DNA of 64,000 nt from Mycolicibacterium flavescens (GCA_900637135.1 LR134353.1:3720001-3784000); one strand, 5' to 3'; numbered from the stretch's first letter, positions 8,974-18,857 are shown. The notes: generated by a model from the sequence alone, not told the origin. Program-made: numbers and translations.

Positions 8974-10456
8974 CACGATCGACGCGCTGGTGCGATGCTG
9001 CGCCGCCGAACATGGCGACAAGCCGGCGGTAATCGACCCGTCGGCCGAGATCACCTACGCCGGACTCGACGCCAACACGCGCGAGATGGCAGCCGCGTTC
9101 GTGGCCGCAGGGGTGGGCAAGGGCAGTCGGGTCGCGTTGATCATGCCGAACTGCGTCGAGTGGGTGCGGATCGCGATCGCGCTGACCCGCGTCGGCGCGG
9201 TGCTGGTGCCGTTGAGCACGCTGTTGCAGCCACCCGAACTCGCGGCCCAGCTTCGCGTGGCGGCGGTGCAGTTCGTGGTGGCCGTCGAGGAATTCCGCGG
9301 CCACCGCTACCTCGACGACATCCGCGCCCAACGCGGCAATCTCCCGGCTCTGCGCGAGGTCTGGCGCGCGGACCGGCTCCCATCGGGTGGCGCGGCGCCC
9401 GTCGACGAGATCGCGGCCGCGGTCACCCCGAGCGACACGCTGGCGATCATGTTCACCTCGGGTAGCAGCGGCCCACCCAAGGGTGTGATCCATTCCCACG
9501 GCAACGCTCTGGGCGCGGTGCGATCCGGTTTGGCGGCGCGTTGCATTTCCGCAGGCACCCGGTTGTATCTACCGATGCCGTTCTTCTGGGTGGGCGGGCT
9601 GGCGGGCGGCCTGCTGTCTGCGCTGCTGACCGGTGCGACGCTGGTGACCGAGGAGATGCCCCGCCCGGAGACGACACTGCGCCTGATCGAACGCGAGCGC
9701 GTGACGCTGTTTCGCGGCTGGCCCGATCAGGCGGCGGCGCTGGCACGCGCGAACGCCGCTGTGGGAGCTGATCTGTCACAGCTGCGGCCCGGCAGCATGG
9801 AGGCGTTGCTGCCACCCGAGCAGCGCGCGGCCCGCGGCGCCCGGGCCAATCTGTTCGGTATGACCGAGTCGTTCGGACCGTACTGTGGCTACCCCGCCGA
9901 CACCGACATGCCGCGCTCGGCATGGGGCAGTTGCGGAAAACCCTTCGACGGCATAGAAGTTCGCATCGTCGACCCCGACACCGGCGAGCCGGTGCCGGCC
10001 GGGACCATCGGGATGATCCAGATCCGCGGGCCACACGTCATGCGGGGTATCTGCCGCCGCAGCCGGGAGGACGTGTTCACTCCTGACGGCTTCTACCCGA
10101 CCGGCGACCTCGGGCATCTCGACGACGACGGCTTCATGTTCTACCACGGCCGCAGCGACGACATGTTCAAGGTCAGCGGCGCGACGGTGTACCCCAGCGA
10201 GGTGGAGCGCGCGTTGCGGACCATCGACGGGGTGCTGAACGCGATCGTCACCGACGTGGCAGGTGCCGTCGGTGCCGTCGTGGTGTCGGCACGACCCGTG
10301 GACGAGCTGCGCGTCGAGGCCCGGAACCGGTTGAGCGCCTTCAAGGTCCCGACGGTGTGGCTCGTGACCGGCAAGGACGACGACATCCCTCGCAAGGCGT
10401 CGGGCAAGGTCGACGTCCGGGCGCTGCGCGAAGTCCTGCGCGAGCAGGTCAGGTGA
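8966..10456 (+). CDS. Acyl-CoA ligase (AMP-binding), third in tandem
   Basis: 496 residues from ATG 8966 (MSDTIDALVRCC), overlapping the second ligase by 8 bp. The P-loop is IMFTSGSSGPPKG, followed by GMTESFG, PTGDLGHLDDDGFMFYHGR and the lysine in ASGKVDVRAL. With the second ligase it forms a diverged paralogue pair. It ends the rightward operon and overlaps the end of the convergent GntR gene by 8 bp. This leaves no room for a separate terminator between the two transcription units. Confidence 0.9.
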   Translation: MSDTIDALVRCCAAEHGDKPAVIDPSAEITYAGLDANTREMAAAFVAAGVGKGSRVALIMPNCVEWVRIAIALTRVGAVLVPLSTLLQPPELAAQLRVAAVQFVVAVEEFRGHRYLDDIRAQRGNLPALREVWRADRLPSGGAAPVDEIAAAVTPSDTLAIMFTSGSSGPPKGVIHSHGNALGAVRSGLAARCISAGTRLYLPMPFFWVGGLAGGLLSALLTGATLVTEEMPRPETTLRLIERERVTLFRGWPDQAAALARANAAVGADLSQLRPGSMEALLPPEQRAARGARANLFGMTESFGPYCGYPADTDMPRSAWGSCGKPFDGIEVRIVDPDTGEPVPAGTIGMIQIRGPHVMRGICRRSREDVFTPDGFYPTGDLGHLDDDGFMFYHGRSDDMFKVSGATVYPSEVERALRTIDGVLNAIVTDVAGAVGAVVVSARPVDELRVEARNRLSAFKVPTVWLVTGKDDDIPRKASGKVDVRALREVLREQVR

Positions 10457-11123
10457 CCACGCCTCGCTCTGTGAGGTGGTCGATCAACGGCTTCGCGCCT
10501 GCGGCGAGGTGTTCAGACATCTCGGCGCGGGCGAGGCGCTCGTCGTGCTGTTCCAGTGCGGCCAGCAGCCTGCGGTGGTGATCGTTCGACTTCTCCGGCC
10601 AGCCCGCGATGACCGGGAAGACCGACTCGGGGGCGTAGCGGGTGATTTGTGACATCAGCTGGGCCAGCTTGGGTGAGTCCGCTGCAACGTTGATGGCACG
10701 GTGGAATTCGTGGTTGAGCCGTACCGCCCGCTCGTCGTCGACGGCCGCGTACGCCGCTTCCAGGTCGGACTGGATCTGCTTCAGGTCGCGCAATTGATCG
10801 TCGGTGATGTTGGCCGCGGCACGCGCCGCGAGCTCACCACCGATGTACGCCTGCACATTCGACACGTCGGTGAGGTCGCGGCCCGTCACCGGCAACACGA
10901 CGAAACCGCGCCGCGGCTGTTGGGCCAGTAACCCTTCGGCCTTCAACTCGAACAGCGCCTCGCGGACCGGGGTGACGCTGATGCCCAGTTCGGCGGCCAG
11001 TTGCTCCAGCCGCACGTACTCACCGGCGCCGTAGGTGCCGTCGAAGATGCGTTTGCGCACGAAACGTGCGACGTCCTCGGCGAGTTGAGGCCGGAAGGCG
11101 AATTCGGGCGCTGTCACAGTCAC
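10449..11123 (-). CDS. GntR-family transcriptional regulator (FCD type)
   Basis: 224 residues from GTG 11123, which overlaps the stop of the upstream acyl-CoA dehydrogenase (GTGA). The winged helix (about residues 10-75) reads IFDGTYGAGEYVRLEQLAAE then GISVTPVREALFELKAEGLL. The FCD domain (about 85-215) has an RLNHEFHRAINVAA segment with the family's His/Asp pattern. It is the last gene of the leftward SDR-thiolase-dehydrogenase operon and probably regulates it from the palindrome at 14320-14338. A much longer open frame in this register extends upstream but is antisense to the dehydrogenase and was not used. Confidence 0.88.
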   Translation of the reverse strand: MTVTAPEFAFRPQLAEDVARFVRKRIFDGTYGAGEYVRLEQLAAELGISVTPVREALFELKAEGLLAQQPRRGFVVLPVTGRDLTDVSNVQAYIGGELAARAAANITDDQLRDLKQIQSDLEAAYAAVDDERAVRLNHEFHRAINVAADSPKLAQLMSQITRYAPESVFPVIAGWPEKSNDHHRRLLAALEQHDERLARAEMSEHLAAGAKPLIDHLTERGVVT

Positions 11124-12313
11124 ACCTGATAGTCGGCGAGCAACCGCTTGCTGATGATGTTCTTCTGGATCTCGCTGGTGCCCTCGCCGATCAACAGGAA
11201 CGGCGCGTCGCGCATCAACCGCTCGATCTCGTATTCCTTGGAGTACCCGTAACCACCGTGGATTCGGAAACTCTGCTGGGTGACCTCCGAACAGAATTCG
11301 CTCGCGAGGTACTTCGCCATTCCGGCCGCGACGTCGTTGCGTTCCCCGGAGTCCTTCAGCCGGGCGGCGTTGACCATCATCAGATGGGCCGCCTCGACTT
11401 TGGTTGCCATTTCGGCCAATTGGAAGGCGATGGCCTGGTGCTCGGAGATCGGCTTGCCGAACGTCTGGCGCTGCTGGGCGTAGCGGACCGCCAGTTCGAA
11501 CGCGCGGATGCCGACACCGCACGCCCGCGCCGAGACGTTGACCCGGCCGACCTCGATTCCGTCCATCATCTGGAAGAATCCCTGCCCCGGCGCCTCGCCG
11601 AGGATGTCGTCGGCCTTGGCCACGTAGCCGTCGAAGATCAACTCGGTGGTGTCGATGCCCTTGTAACCGAGCTTGTCGAGCTTGCCCGGAATCGTCAGGC
11701 CCGGCGCGACTTCCCCGTAACCGACCGGCTTTTCGACCAGGAACGCGGTCAGGTTGCGATGCGGTTTGTCGGCTCCCTCGTCGGTGCGGACCAACACCGC
11801 GACCAGGGTGGACGTGCCCCCGTTGGTCAACCACATCTTCTGACCGTCGATCCGGTAGGTGCCGTCGTCGTTGCGGGTGGCCCGCGTCCGGATCGCGGCG
11901 ACGTCGGAACCGAGTTCGGGTTCGGACATCGAGAACGCACCGCGCGTCTCCCCCGTCGCCATCCGCGGCAGGTAGCGGTGCTTCTGCGCATCGGTGCCGT
12001 GCTGACGCAACATGTAGGCGACGATGAAGTGGGTGTTGAGCACACCGGAGATGCTCATCCAGCCGCGCGCCAACTCCTCGACGCACAGCGCGTACGTCAG
12101 CAGCGATTCGCCGAGGCCCCCGTACTCCTCGGGGATCATCAGCCCGAACAGCCCCATCTCCTTCATCGCATCGACGATGGCCTGTGGGTAAGTGTCGGTC
12201 TTCTCGAACTCCGGCGCGTTCGGGATGATCTCCTTCTCGACGAATTGACGCACGGTGGACAGGATTTCGGTCTGGACATCGGTCAGGCCCACTGTCTGCG
12301 CGAGTTTGGTCAT
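11120..12313 (-). CDS. Acyl-CoA dehydrogenase
   Basis: 397 residues. FAD-dependent alpha,beta-dehydrogenation of an acyl-CoA. The start MTKLAQTVGLTDVQ overlaps the thiolase stop (ATGA). Visible family motifs are FSMSEPELGSDVAAIRT (about 128-144), the FAD/substrate segment YAQQRQTFGKPISEHQ and the catalytic glutamate in LIGEGTSEIQKN near the C-terminus. The SDR, thiolase and dehydrogenase of this operon together give a complete set for a beta-oxidation-like round, apart from a hydratase that other operons could supply. Confidence 0.93.
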   Translation of the reverse strand: MTKLAQTVGLTDVQTEILSTVRQFVEKEIIPNAPEFEKTDTYPQAIVDAMKEMGLFGLMIPEEYGGLGESLLTYALCVEELARGWMSISGVLNTHFIVAYMLRQHGTDAQKHRYLPRMATGETRGAFSMSEPELGSDVAAIRTRATRNDDGTYRIDGQKMWLTNGGTSTLVAVLVRTDEGADKPHRNLTAFLVEKPVGYGEVAPGLTIPGKLDKLGYKGIDTTELIFDGYVAKADDILGEAPGQGFFQMMDGIEVGRVNVSARACGVGIRAFELAVRYAQQRQTFGKPISEHQAIAFQLAEMATKVEAAHLMMVNAARLKDSGERNDVAAGMAKYLASEFCSEVTQQSFRIHGGYGYSKEYEIERLMRDAPFLLIGEGTSEIQKNIISKRLLADYQV

Positions 12314-13530
12314 GCGTCGACCCTCTCGAACACCGCGGCCAGCCCCTGGCCGCCGCCGATGCACATGGTCTCCAAGCCGTAGCGGGAGCCGCGCCTCATC
12401 AGTTCACGCGCCAGCGTCGCCAGCATCCGACCGCCCGTCGCGCCGACGGGATGCCCGAGCGAGATTCCCGAGCCGTGCACGTTCGTGCGTTCGGTGTCGG
12501 CCGCGCCGAAACTCCACTCCCGCATCACAGCAAGGGCCTGCGCGGCGAACGCCTCATTCAGCTCGATCAGGTCGATGTCGGCCAACGACAGTCCCGCCTT
12601 GGCCAGCGCCACCTCGGTGGCGGGCACGGGCCCGATCCCCATGACGTTGGGGGCCACGCCCGCCGAACCCCACGACACCAGCCGCACCAGCGGCGTCAGT
12701 CCCAGCTCTTCGGCCTTGTCGCGCGTGGTCACCACGCACATCGATGCGGCGTCGTTCTGGCCGCTCGCGTTGCCTGCGGTGACCGTCGCGTCCGGATCCT
12801 GCTTGCCGAGAACGGGTCTCAGCTTCGCCAGTGATTCGAGCGAGGTGTCGGGTCTCGGGTGCTCGTCGGTGTCGATCACCTCTTCGCCTTGCCGGGTGCG
12901 CACCGTGACGGGGATGATCTCCTCGGCCAGGATGCCGTCTTTCTGGGCGGCCACCGCGCGACGATGAGACGTCACGGCCAGCTCGTCCTGCTCTTCCCGC
13001 GAGATGTCGTACTGCCTGCGCAGGTTCTCGGCGGTCTCGAGCATCCCGCCGGGCACCGGATAGTGCTTGCCACCGGCGGTGGTGCGGCCGCGGGCCAACG
13101 AGTCGTGCAGCATGACCCCGCCGGGCGCAGGGCCCCACCGGACGTCGGTCGAGTAGAACGTCACGTTGCTCATGCTCTCCGCGCCACCCGCGATCACGAC
13201 GTCGTTGTCGCCGTTGGCAACCTGCAGACACGCCTGGATGACGGCTTGCAGACCCGAACCGCACCGCCGGTCGACCTGCATACCGGGCACGGTCACCGGC
13301 AGCCCGGAGTCCAGCGCCACGACGCGGCCGATGGCGGGCGCCTCGCTGCTCGGATAGCAGTGACCAAGGATCACGTCCTCGACTGCTCCCGGCTCGATCC
13401 CGGTGCGCTCCAGCAGACCCTTGAGTGCGGTGACGCCGAGATCGACGGCCGTGAGGGACTTGAACATTCCGCCGTAACGGCCGATCGGCGTTCGCACCGG
13501 TTCGCAGATGACGGCCTCGCGGGTGCTCAT
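12310..13530 (-). CDS. Thiolase (acetyl-CoA C-acyltransferase)
   Basis: 406 residues and complete. The catalytic triad of degradative thiolases is visible: Cys90 in DRRCGSG, His359 in LGHPVGATG and Cys390 in CIGGGQG. It starts ATG 13530 (MSTREAVICEPVRTPIGRYG) and overlaps the SDR stop by four bases. Thiolysis of a 3-oxoacyl-CoA produced by the SDR is the natural reading of the gene order. Confidence 0.95.
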   Translation of the reverse strand: MSTREAVICEPVRTPIGRYGGMFKSLTAVDLGVTALKGLLERTGIEPGAVEDVILGHCYPSSEAPAIGRVVALDSGLPVTVPGMQVDRRCGSGLQAVIQACLQVANGDNDVVIAGGAESMSNVTFYSTDVRWGPAPGGVMLHDSLARGRTTAGGKHYPVPGGMLETAENLRRQYDISREEQDELAVTSHRRAVAAQKDGILAEEIIPVTVRTRQGEEVIDTDEHPRPDTSLESLAKLRPVLGKQDPDATVTAGNASGQNDAASMCVVTTRDKAEELGLTPLVRLVSWGSAGVAPNVMGIGPVPATEVALAKAGLSLADIDLIELNEAFAAQALAVMREWSFGAADTERTNVHGSGISLGHPVGATGGRMLATLARELMRRGSRYGLETMCIGGGQGLAAVFERVDA

Positions 13531-14267
13531 AGGTGTCGTCCTCCGGTGATCTCGAGAACGGTCCCGGTCATGTACGACGACAGATCACTGGCCAGGAACA
13601 GGGCGACCTTGGCCACCTCCTCCGGCTCACCGGCGCGGCCCATCGGCACCTCGGCCAACTTCTGGTCCCACGCCTTCTGCGGCATGGCCTCCGTCATCGC
13701 CGAGCGGATCAGTCCCGGCTGAATCGCGTTGACCCGCACCCCGAGATGGGCGAGTTCCTTGGCCGCCGCCTTGGTCATACCGACGATGCCTGCCTTGGCC
13801 GCCGAGTAGTTGGTCTGGCCGATCATGCCGACCTTGCCCGAGATCGATGACATGTTGACGATCGAGCCGCGCTTGTTCTCGCGCATGATCGGCGCCGCCG
13901 CCTTCAGCCCGTTCCATGTGCCTTTCAAGTGCACGGCGATGACCTGATCGAACTGCTCCTCGGTCATCTTGCGAAGCGTCGCGTCACGGGTGATCCCGGC
14001 GTTGTTGACCATGATGTCCAGCCCACCGAACCGCTCGAGGGCGGCGCCGACCAACGCCTCGACGTCGGCGCCCTTGGTGACGTCACAGCGCACCGCCAGC
14101 GCGAGGTCCTCGCCGCCGAGTTTCCCGGCCGCGGCTTCGGTCGCGGCGAGATCCACGTCGCCAAGCACCACCCGCGCGCCTTCGGCGATAAACCGTTCGG
14201 CGATCGCGTATCCCAGGCCCTGCGCGCCTCCGGTCACGACCGCCGTCTGTCCGGTCAACAGCGACAC
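13527..14267 (-). CDS. SDR-family oxidoreductase (FabG/3-hydroxyacyl-CoA dehydrogenase-like)
   Basis: 246 residues from GTG 14267. This start is chosen because AAGGGG lies seven bases upstream; a TTG at 14291 would add eight residues with no ribosome site. Nucleotide motif TGGAQGLGYAIA (about 13-24), NNAG, active-site Ser in MSSISGKVG and YSAAKAG (Tyr/Lys). The C-terminal TGTVLEITGG is typical of FabG-like SDRs. It probably oxidises a 3-hydroxyacyl-CoA before the thiolase. It is the first gene of the leftward operon. Confidence 0.9.
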   Translation of the reverse strand: MSLLTGQTAVVTGGAQGLGYAIAERFIAEGARVVLGDVDLAATEAAAGKLGGEDLALAVRCDVTKGADVEALVGAALERFGGLDIMVNNAGITRDATLRKMTEEQFDQVIAVHLKGTWNGLKAAAPIMRENKRGSIVNMSSISGKVGMIGQTNYSAAKAGIVGMTKAAAKELAHLGVRVNAIQPGLIRSAMTEAMPQKAWDQKLAEVPMGRAGEPEEVAKVALFLASDLSSYMTGTVLEITGGRHL

Positions 14268-14319
14268 CTGATCACCCCTTCCACTGGTCAAGGCCCACCC
14301 GGGGCCGCGTCAATCGAAC

Positions 14320-14338
14320 ATCATATTTCATATATGAT
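14320..14338. promoter_or_regulatory. AT-rich operator-like palindrome in divergent promoter
   Basis: ATCATAT-(5)-ATATGAT, perfect 7-bp arms, stands out against the G/C-rich surroundings. It lies 53 bp upstream of the SDR start and 97 bp upstream of the divergent acyl-CoA dehydrogenase, so one site could control both units. The nearest regulator gene is the GntR protein at 10449-11123, encoded by one of the two units. Confidence 0.6.
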
Positions 14339-14434
14339 CGCCCCCATTCGATGGGCCGACCGGTCACACCGCGCGCGTGCTCGCCGCGACTCGCAGCGAC
14401 GCTCGCGCGAGCAGATGAGGACAAGGAGCACAGG

Positions 14435-15607
14435 ATGGCGACATCCGAAGTCAGCGACGAGGACTTCCAGGAGATCCTGGCGCAGACCCGTCACTTCGTC
14501 CGCACCGCGGTGATCCCCCGTGAGCAGGAGATCCTGGCCGGGGACCGGGTCCCCGACGACCTTCGCGAGCAGGCCAAGAAGATGGGGCTCTTCGGCTATG
14601 CGATCCCCCAGGAGTGGGGCGGGCTGGGGCTGGACCTCTCGCAGGACGTCGAGCTGGCGATGGAGCTGGGTTACACCTCGCTGGCTCTGCGCTCGATGTT
14701 CGGGACGAACAACGGCATCGCGGGACAGGTCCTTGTCGGATTCGGCACCGACGAGCAGAAGGCCCGCTGGCTCGAGCCGATGGCCACCGGCGACGTCGTC
14801 GCATCGTTCGCACTCACCGAGCCCGGCGCGGGCTCCAATCCGTCGGGACTTCGCACCAAAGCCGTTCGGCAAGATAGCGATTGGGTGATCACGGGTCAGA
14901 AGCGGTTCATCACCAACGCCCCGACCGCCGACCTTTTCGTCGTGTTCGCCCGCAGCCGCCCCGCCGATGCGGACGGCGCGGGCATCGCTGTGTTCCTGGT
15001 GCCCGCCGACGCCGCCGGTGTCCAGGTCGGCGCCAAGGACGCGAAGATGGGCCAGGAGGGCGCGTGGACGGCGGACGTCAGCTTCGACGACGTGCGTGTG
15101 CCCGCCGAAGCACTCGTCGGCGGCAGCGAGGACATCGGTTATCGCGCCGCGATGATCTCGTTGGCTCGCGGACGCGTACACATCGCCGCTTTGGCGGTCG
15201 GGGCCGCGCAACGCGCGCTCGACGAGTCGGTCGCCTACGCCGCCACTGCGACCCAGGGAGATACGCCGATCGGCAACTTCCAATTGGTGCAGGCGATGCT
15301 CGCCGATCAGCAGACCGGCGTGATGGCCGGCCGCGCACTGGTCCGCGAGGCCGCGCGCCAATGGGTCACCGGCGAGGACCGCAGGGTGGCACCGTCGGCT
15401 GCCAAGCTGTTCTGCACCGAGATGGCCGGTGATGTCGCCGATATCGCGGTCCAGATCCACGGCGGCAGCGGCTACATGCGCGAGGTTCCCGTCGAACGCA
15501 TCTATCGCGATGTCCGCCTGCTGCGACTTTACGAGGGCACCAGCGAGATACAGCGTCTCATCATCGGGTCCAACCTCGTCAAGGCCGCACAGAAGGAGCG
15601 CTCGTGA
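14435..15607 (+). CDS. Acyl-CoA dehydrogenase
   Basis: 390 residues from ATG 14435, preceded by AAGGAG at 14423-14428. Motifs are FALTEPGAGSNPSGL (FAD/substrate loop, about 128-142), ITGQKRFITNA, GGSGYMREVPVERIYRD and the catalytic Glu in LYEGTSEIQR. It is divergent from the SDR-thiolase operon and overlaps the mycofactocin-type SDR by four bases (GTGA). A short- or branched-chain acyl-CoA is the likely substrate. Confidence 0.93.
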   Translation: MATSEVSDEDFQEILAQTRHFVRTAVIPREQEILAGDRVPDDLREQAKKMGLFGYAIPQEWGGLGLDLSQDVELAMELGYTSLALRSMFGTNNGIAGQVLVGFGTDEQKARWLEPMATGDVVASFALTEPGAGSNPSGLRTKAVRQDSDWVITGQKRFITNAPTADLFVVFARSRPADADGAGIAVFLVPADAAGVQVGAKDAKMGQEGAWTADVSFDDVRVPAEALVGGSEDIGYRAAMISLARGRVHIAALAVGAAQRALDESVAYAATATQGDTPIGNFQLVQAMLADQQTGVMAGRALVREAARQWVTGEDRRVAPSAAKLFCTEMAGDVADIAVQIHGGSGYMREVPVERIYRDVRLLRLYEGTSEIQRLIIGSNLVKAAQKERS

Positions 15608-16422
15608 ACAGGCTCACCGACAAGGTCGCGTTCATCACCGGCGCCGCGCGGGGTCAGGGTCGCGCTCACGCCGTCCGGATGGCCACCGAGGGCGCCGACA
15701 TCATCGCCGTCGACATCGCCGGAAAGCTTCCGGACTGTGTGCCTTACGACCATGCGACACCTGAGGAACTCGCCGAGACGGCCCGGCTGGTCGAGGCCAC
15801 CGGTCGCCGCATCCTCACCGCGCAGGCCGACACCCGTGACGCCGAGACCCTCAATGAGGTTGTCGCCGAAGGGGTTGCCGCATTCGGCCGGCTCGACGTG
15901 ATCGTTGCCAACGCGGGTATCTCGCCACCGCAGCTGTGGGACGAGATCACGCCGGAGGACTTCCGCGACGTGATGGACATCAACGTGGCAGGAACCTTCA
16001 ACGCCGTTCGGGCCGGCGCGCAGCACATCATCGATGGCGGCCGGGGCGGGTCCATCATCCTGATCAGCTCGGCTGCCGGAATCAAGTTGCAGCCGTTCAT
16101 GGTTCACTACACCGCGAGCAAGCACGCCGTCACCGGCATGGCCCGCGCCCTGGCCGCCGAACTCGGAAAGCACTCGATCCGCGTCAACAGCGTGCACCCC
16201 GGCCCGGTCAACACCCCGATGGGTTCGGGCGACATGATCACCGCGATCGCCAAGGTGATGGAGACCAACCCGTCGCTGCAGCACATGATGACGCCGTTTC
16301 TGCCGACGTGGGTCCTGCAACCCGAAGACGTCGCCGAGGTGGTGTGCTGGTTGGCCGGCGACGAGTCGAAACACATGACGGCGACGGCCATTCCGGTGGA
16401 TCAGGGCTCCACTCAGTACTGA
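15604..16422 (+). CDS. Mycofactocin-coupled SDR-family oxidoreductase
   Basis: 272 residues from GTG 15604. N-terminal VAFITGAARGQGRAHAVRMA and EGADIIAVDIAGKL, together with a long insertion before NAGIS, match the SDR subgroup described as mycofactocin-coupled. Those enzymes hold NAD(H) tightly and pass electrons to the redox peptide mycofactocin. Catalytic Ser in LISSAAG and Tyr/Lys in YTASKHA. It probably oxidises a secondary alcohol intermediate. Assignment to the subgroup rests on recalled sequence signatures. Confidence 0.85.
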   Translation: MNRLTDKVAFITGAARGQGRAHAVRMATEGADIIAVDIAGKLPDCVPYDHATPEELAETARLVEATGRRILTAQADTRDAETLNEVVAEGVAAFGRLDVIVANAGISPPQLWDEITPEDFRDVMDINVAGTFNAVRAGAQHIIDGGRGGSIILISSAAGIKLQPFMVHYTASKHAVTGMARALAAELGKHSIRVNSVHPGPVNTPMGSGDMITAIAKVMETNPSLQHMMTPFLPTWVLQPEDVAEVVCWLAGDESKHMTATAIPVDQGSTQY

Positions 16423-16423
16423 A

Positions 16424-16876
16424 TCAGCGGATGAAGCGCACGATCGACTCCGCAACGGCGGCAGGCTTTTCCGAGCCTTCGATCTCGATCGTCGTGGTCA
16501 TCGTCGACTGCACGGCGCCGTCGAGCTGGTCGATCTTCGTCAGTTCGCCCGTGGCGCGGATCTTGGCGCCGACCTTGACCGGTGTGATGAAGCGAACCTT
16601 GTTGTAGCCGTAGTTGATGGCCATCGCGATGTTGCCGACCGTGTACAGCTGATGCGAGAAGTACGGGAGCAGCGACAGCGTCAGCAGGCCGTGGGCGATC
16701 GTCGCCCCGAACGGCCCGTTGGCCGCCTTCTCGGGGTCGACGTGGATCCACTGGTGGTCCTCGGTCGCGTCGGCGAACAGGTTGACGCGGTCCTGGGTGA
16801 CTTCGAGCCATTCGGTGGGGCCGAGCTGGCTGCCCTCGGCCGCGATGAACTCGTCGAGGTCGCTGAACTTCTTCAC
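16424..16876 (-). CDS. MaoC-like (R)-specific enoyl-CoA hydratase
   Basis: 150 residues from GTG 16876, with AAGGAG five bases upstream. Single hotdog domain with the hydratase-2 motif FADATEDHQWIHVDPEKA (catalytic Asp and His, about residues 34-51) and the conserved GPFGATIAHGLLTLSLLP. Length and sequence resemble M. tuberculosis Rv0130 (HtdZ). It would hydrate trans-2-enoyl-CoA to the (R)-3-hydroxy form. It converges on the SDR with a single intergenic base. Confidence 0.9.
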   Translation of the reverse strand: MKKFSDLDEFIAAEGSQLGPTEWLEVTQDRVNLFADATEDHQWIHVDPEKAANGPFGATIAHGLLTLSLLPYFSHQLYTVGNIAMAINYGYNKVRFITPVKVGAKIRATGELTKIDQLDGAVQSTMTTTIEIEGSEKPAAVAESIVRFIR

Positions 16877-16908
16877 TACTTCTCCTTCGTACCGGCGATG
16901 GGATTCGG

Positions 16909-17805
<897 letters not shown>

Positions 17806-18107
17806 CTGTCCCAGCGTGGCACTGGGCCGCCACATGCGCAGGTGAACCACCACATCACGGGTTTGCGATCGGAATCCGCGGGCGGGTCCCATCCATTCCG
17901 CGGGCGGGTCTCCATTAATTAGCTGTATGCGATCCACCGCACGATGCCGGACATCTTTTTCGCGCCGACAACACGCTTTTTCACAACAAGATCAGTGCGC
18001 TTGCTGGTAATAAAACAGCACTCGGCGAGATACTCATATGGATGTGGGAAATCCACACGTAATCAGCAGCGACCTGTCCATGGGAACTGCCCGATGATCG
18101 GACCATT
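17806..18107. other. Intergenic region between purU and the 18.1 kb operon
   Basis: About 300 bp of lower G+C with T-runs (CTTTTTC, GCTTTTTC) and no convincing gene. It contains an inverted repeat TGTGG-GAAAT-CCACA (18043-18057), 50 bp before the ATG at 18108, and CATATG nearby. Divergent promoters for purU and for the three-gene operon should lie here. No riboswitch fold was recognised. Confidence 0.45.
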
Positions 18108-18857
18108 ATGACCATTGCACAAATCCAGTCCGCCACCGATGTCGCCGCCAGTTTGCGACAGACTCCCAGTTTCTGGGATTCGGAGACCGACTGCACGATC
18201 ACCTTTGCGCACCCCGCGGTCGAGCCCGAGCTCTGGCGGGATTTCGTGCACGGGGCGACGCGCAGTTACACCAAGCATGGTGTGGCGAAGGCACTCGACA
18301 TGGATGCGTTGCACACCGGCTCGGACACCATCCTGTTCGCCGCCTGCGTCGACCGATCGGGAAAAGTGGTCGGCGGCCTTCGCGCGAAAGGGCCCTACCA
18401 GTCGGCCGACGAGGCCCATGCACTGCTGGAGTGGAACGGCCAGCCGGGCTTCGACGCGGTGCGGAAGATGATCAGCGACCGGCTACCATTCGGCGTCGTG
18501 GAGATGAAAACCGCATGGGTGACTGATGATCCCGATCGCAATCGTCAGCTCACCTATGCCATCTCCCGAACACCGCTGCACGCGATGGGGCTTCTCGACA
18601 TTCAGTTCATCGTCGCGACGGCGGCCTCCTATGTGCTCAAGCGATGGCTCTCGTCCGGCGGCATTCTCGCAACGAAGATTCCTCCGACGCCGTATCCCGA
18701 CGAGCGTTATGAAACCCGACTGGCCTGGTGGGATCGTGCGACGTTCGCCAAACATGCCGACCCTAAACAGCTTTCGTTGTATTTTGCCGAACAGCAGATG
18801 CTGGCGCCTGTCCACAAGGCGGTCGGGTTATCGGCCGCCACCGGGACCGAGCGGTGA
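18108..18857 (+). CDS. Putative GNAT/FeeM-like acyltransferase-fold protein
   Basis: 249 residues, not recognised as a named protein. The pattern resembles N-acyl amino acid synthase/autoinducer-synthase-like GNAT folds. It shows ATRSYTKHGVAKALDMDAL (about 46-64), a strand FAACVDRSGKVVGGLRAKGP (about 73-92), then VVEMKTAWVTDD and a long helix DIQFIVATAASYVLKRW ending in a glycine turn. The acyl-CoA loop is not clear, so activity is uncertain. Its stop overlaps the GTG of the ThiF-nitroreductase gene, making it the first gene of a coupled operon with the c-di-GMP enzyme. Confidence in the fold is low to moderate; confidence that it is a gene is high. Confidence 0.6.
   Translation: MTIAQIQSATDVAASLRQTPSFWDSETDCTITFAHPAVEPELWRDFVHGATRSYTKHGVAKALDMDALHTGSDTILFAACVDRSGKVVGGLRAKGPYQSADEAHALLEWNGQPGFDAVRKMISDRLPFGVVEMKTAWVTDDPDRNRQLTYAISRTPLHAMGLLDIQFIVATAASYVLKRWLSSGGILATKIPPTPYPDERYETRLAWWDRATFAKHADPKQLSLYFAEQQMLAPVHKAVGLSAATGTER

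Noticed and set aside
11124..12086. Upstream extension of the GntR frame into the acyl-CoA dehydrogenase gene
   Set aside because: The extra sequence is Arg/Gly-rich, antisense-like and out of frame with the dehydrogenase motifs; the GTGA overlap at 11120-11123 gives a natural start.
17836..17937. N-terminal extension of purU to GTG 17937
   Set aside because: The segment includes A/T-rich non-coding-like sequence and adds residues not seen in PurU proteins.
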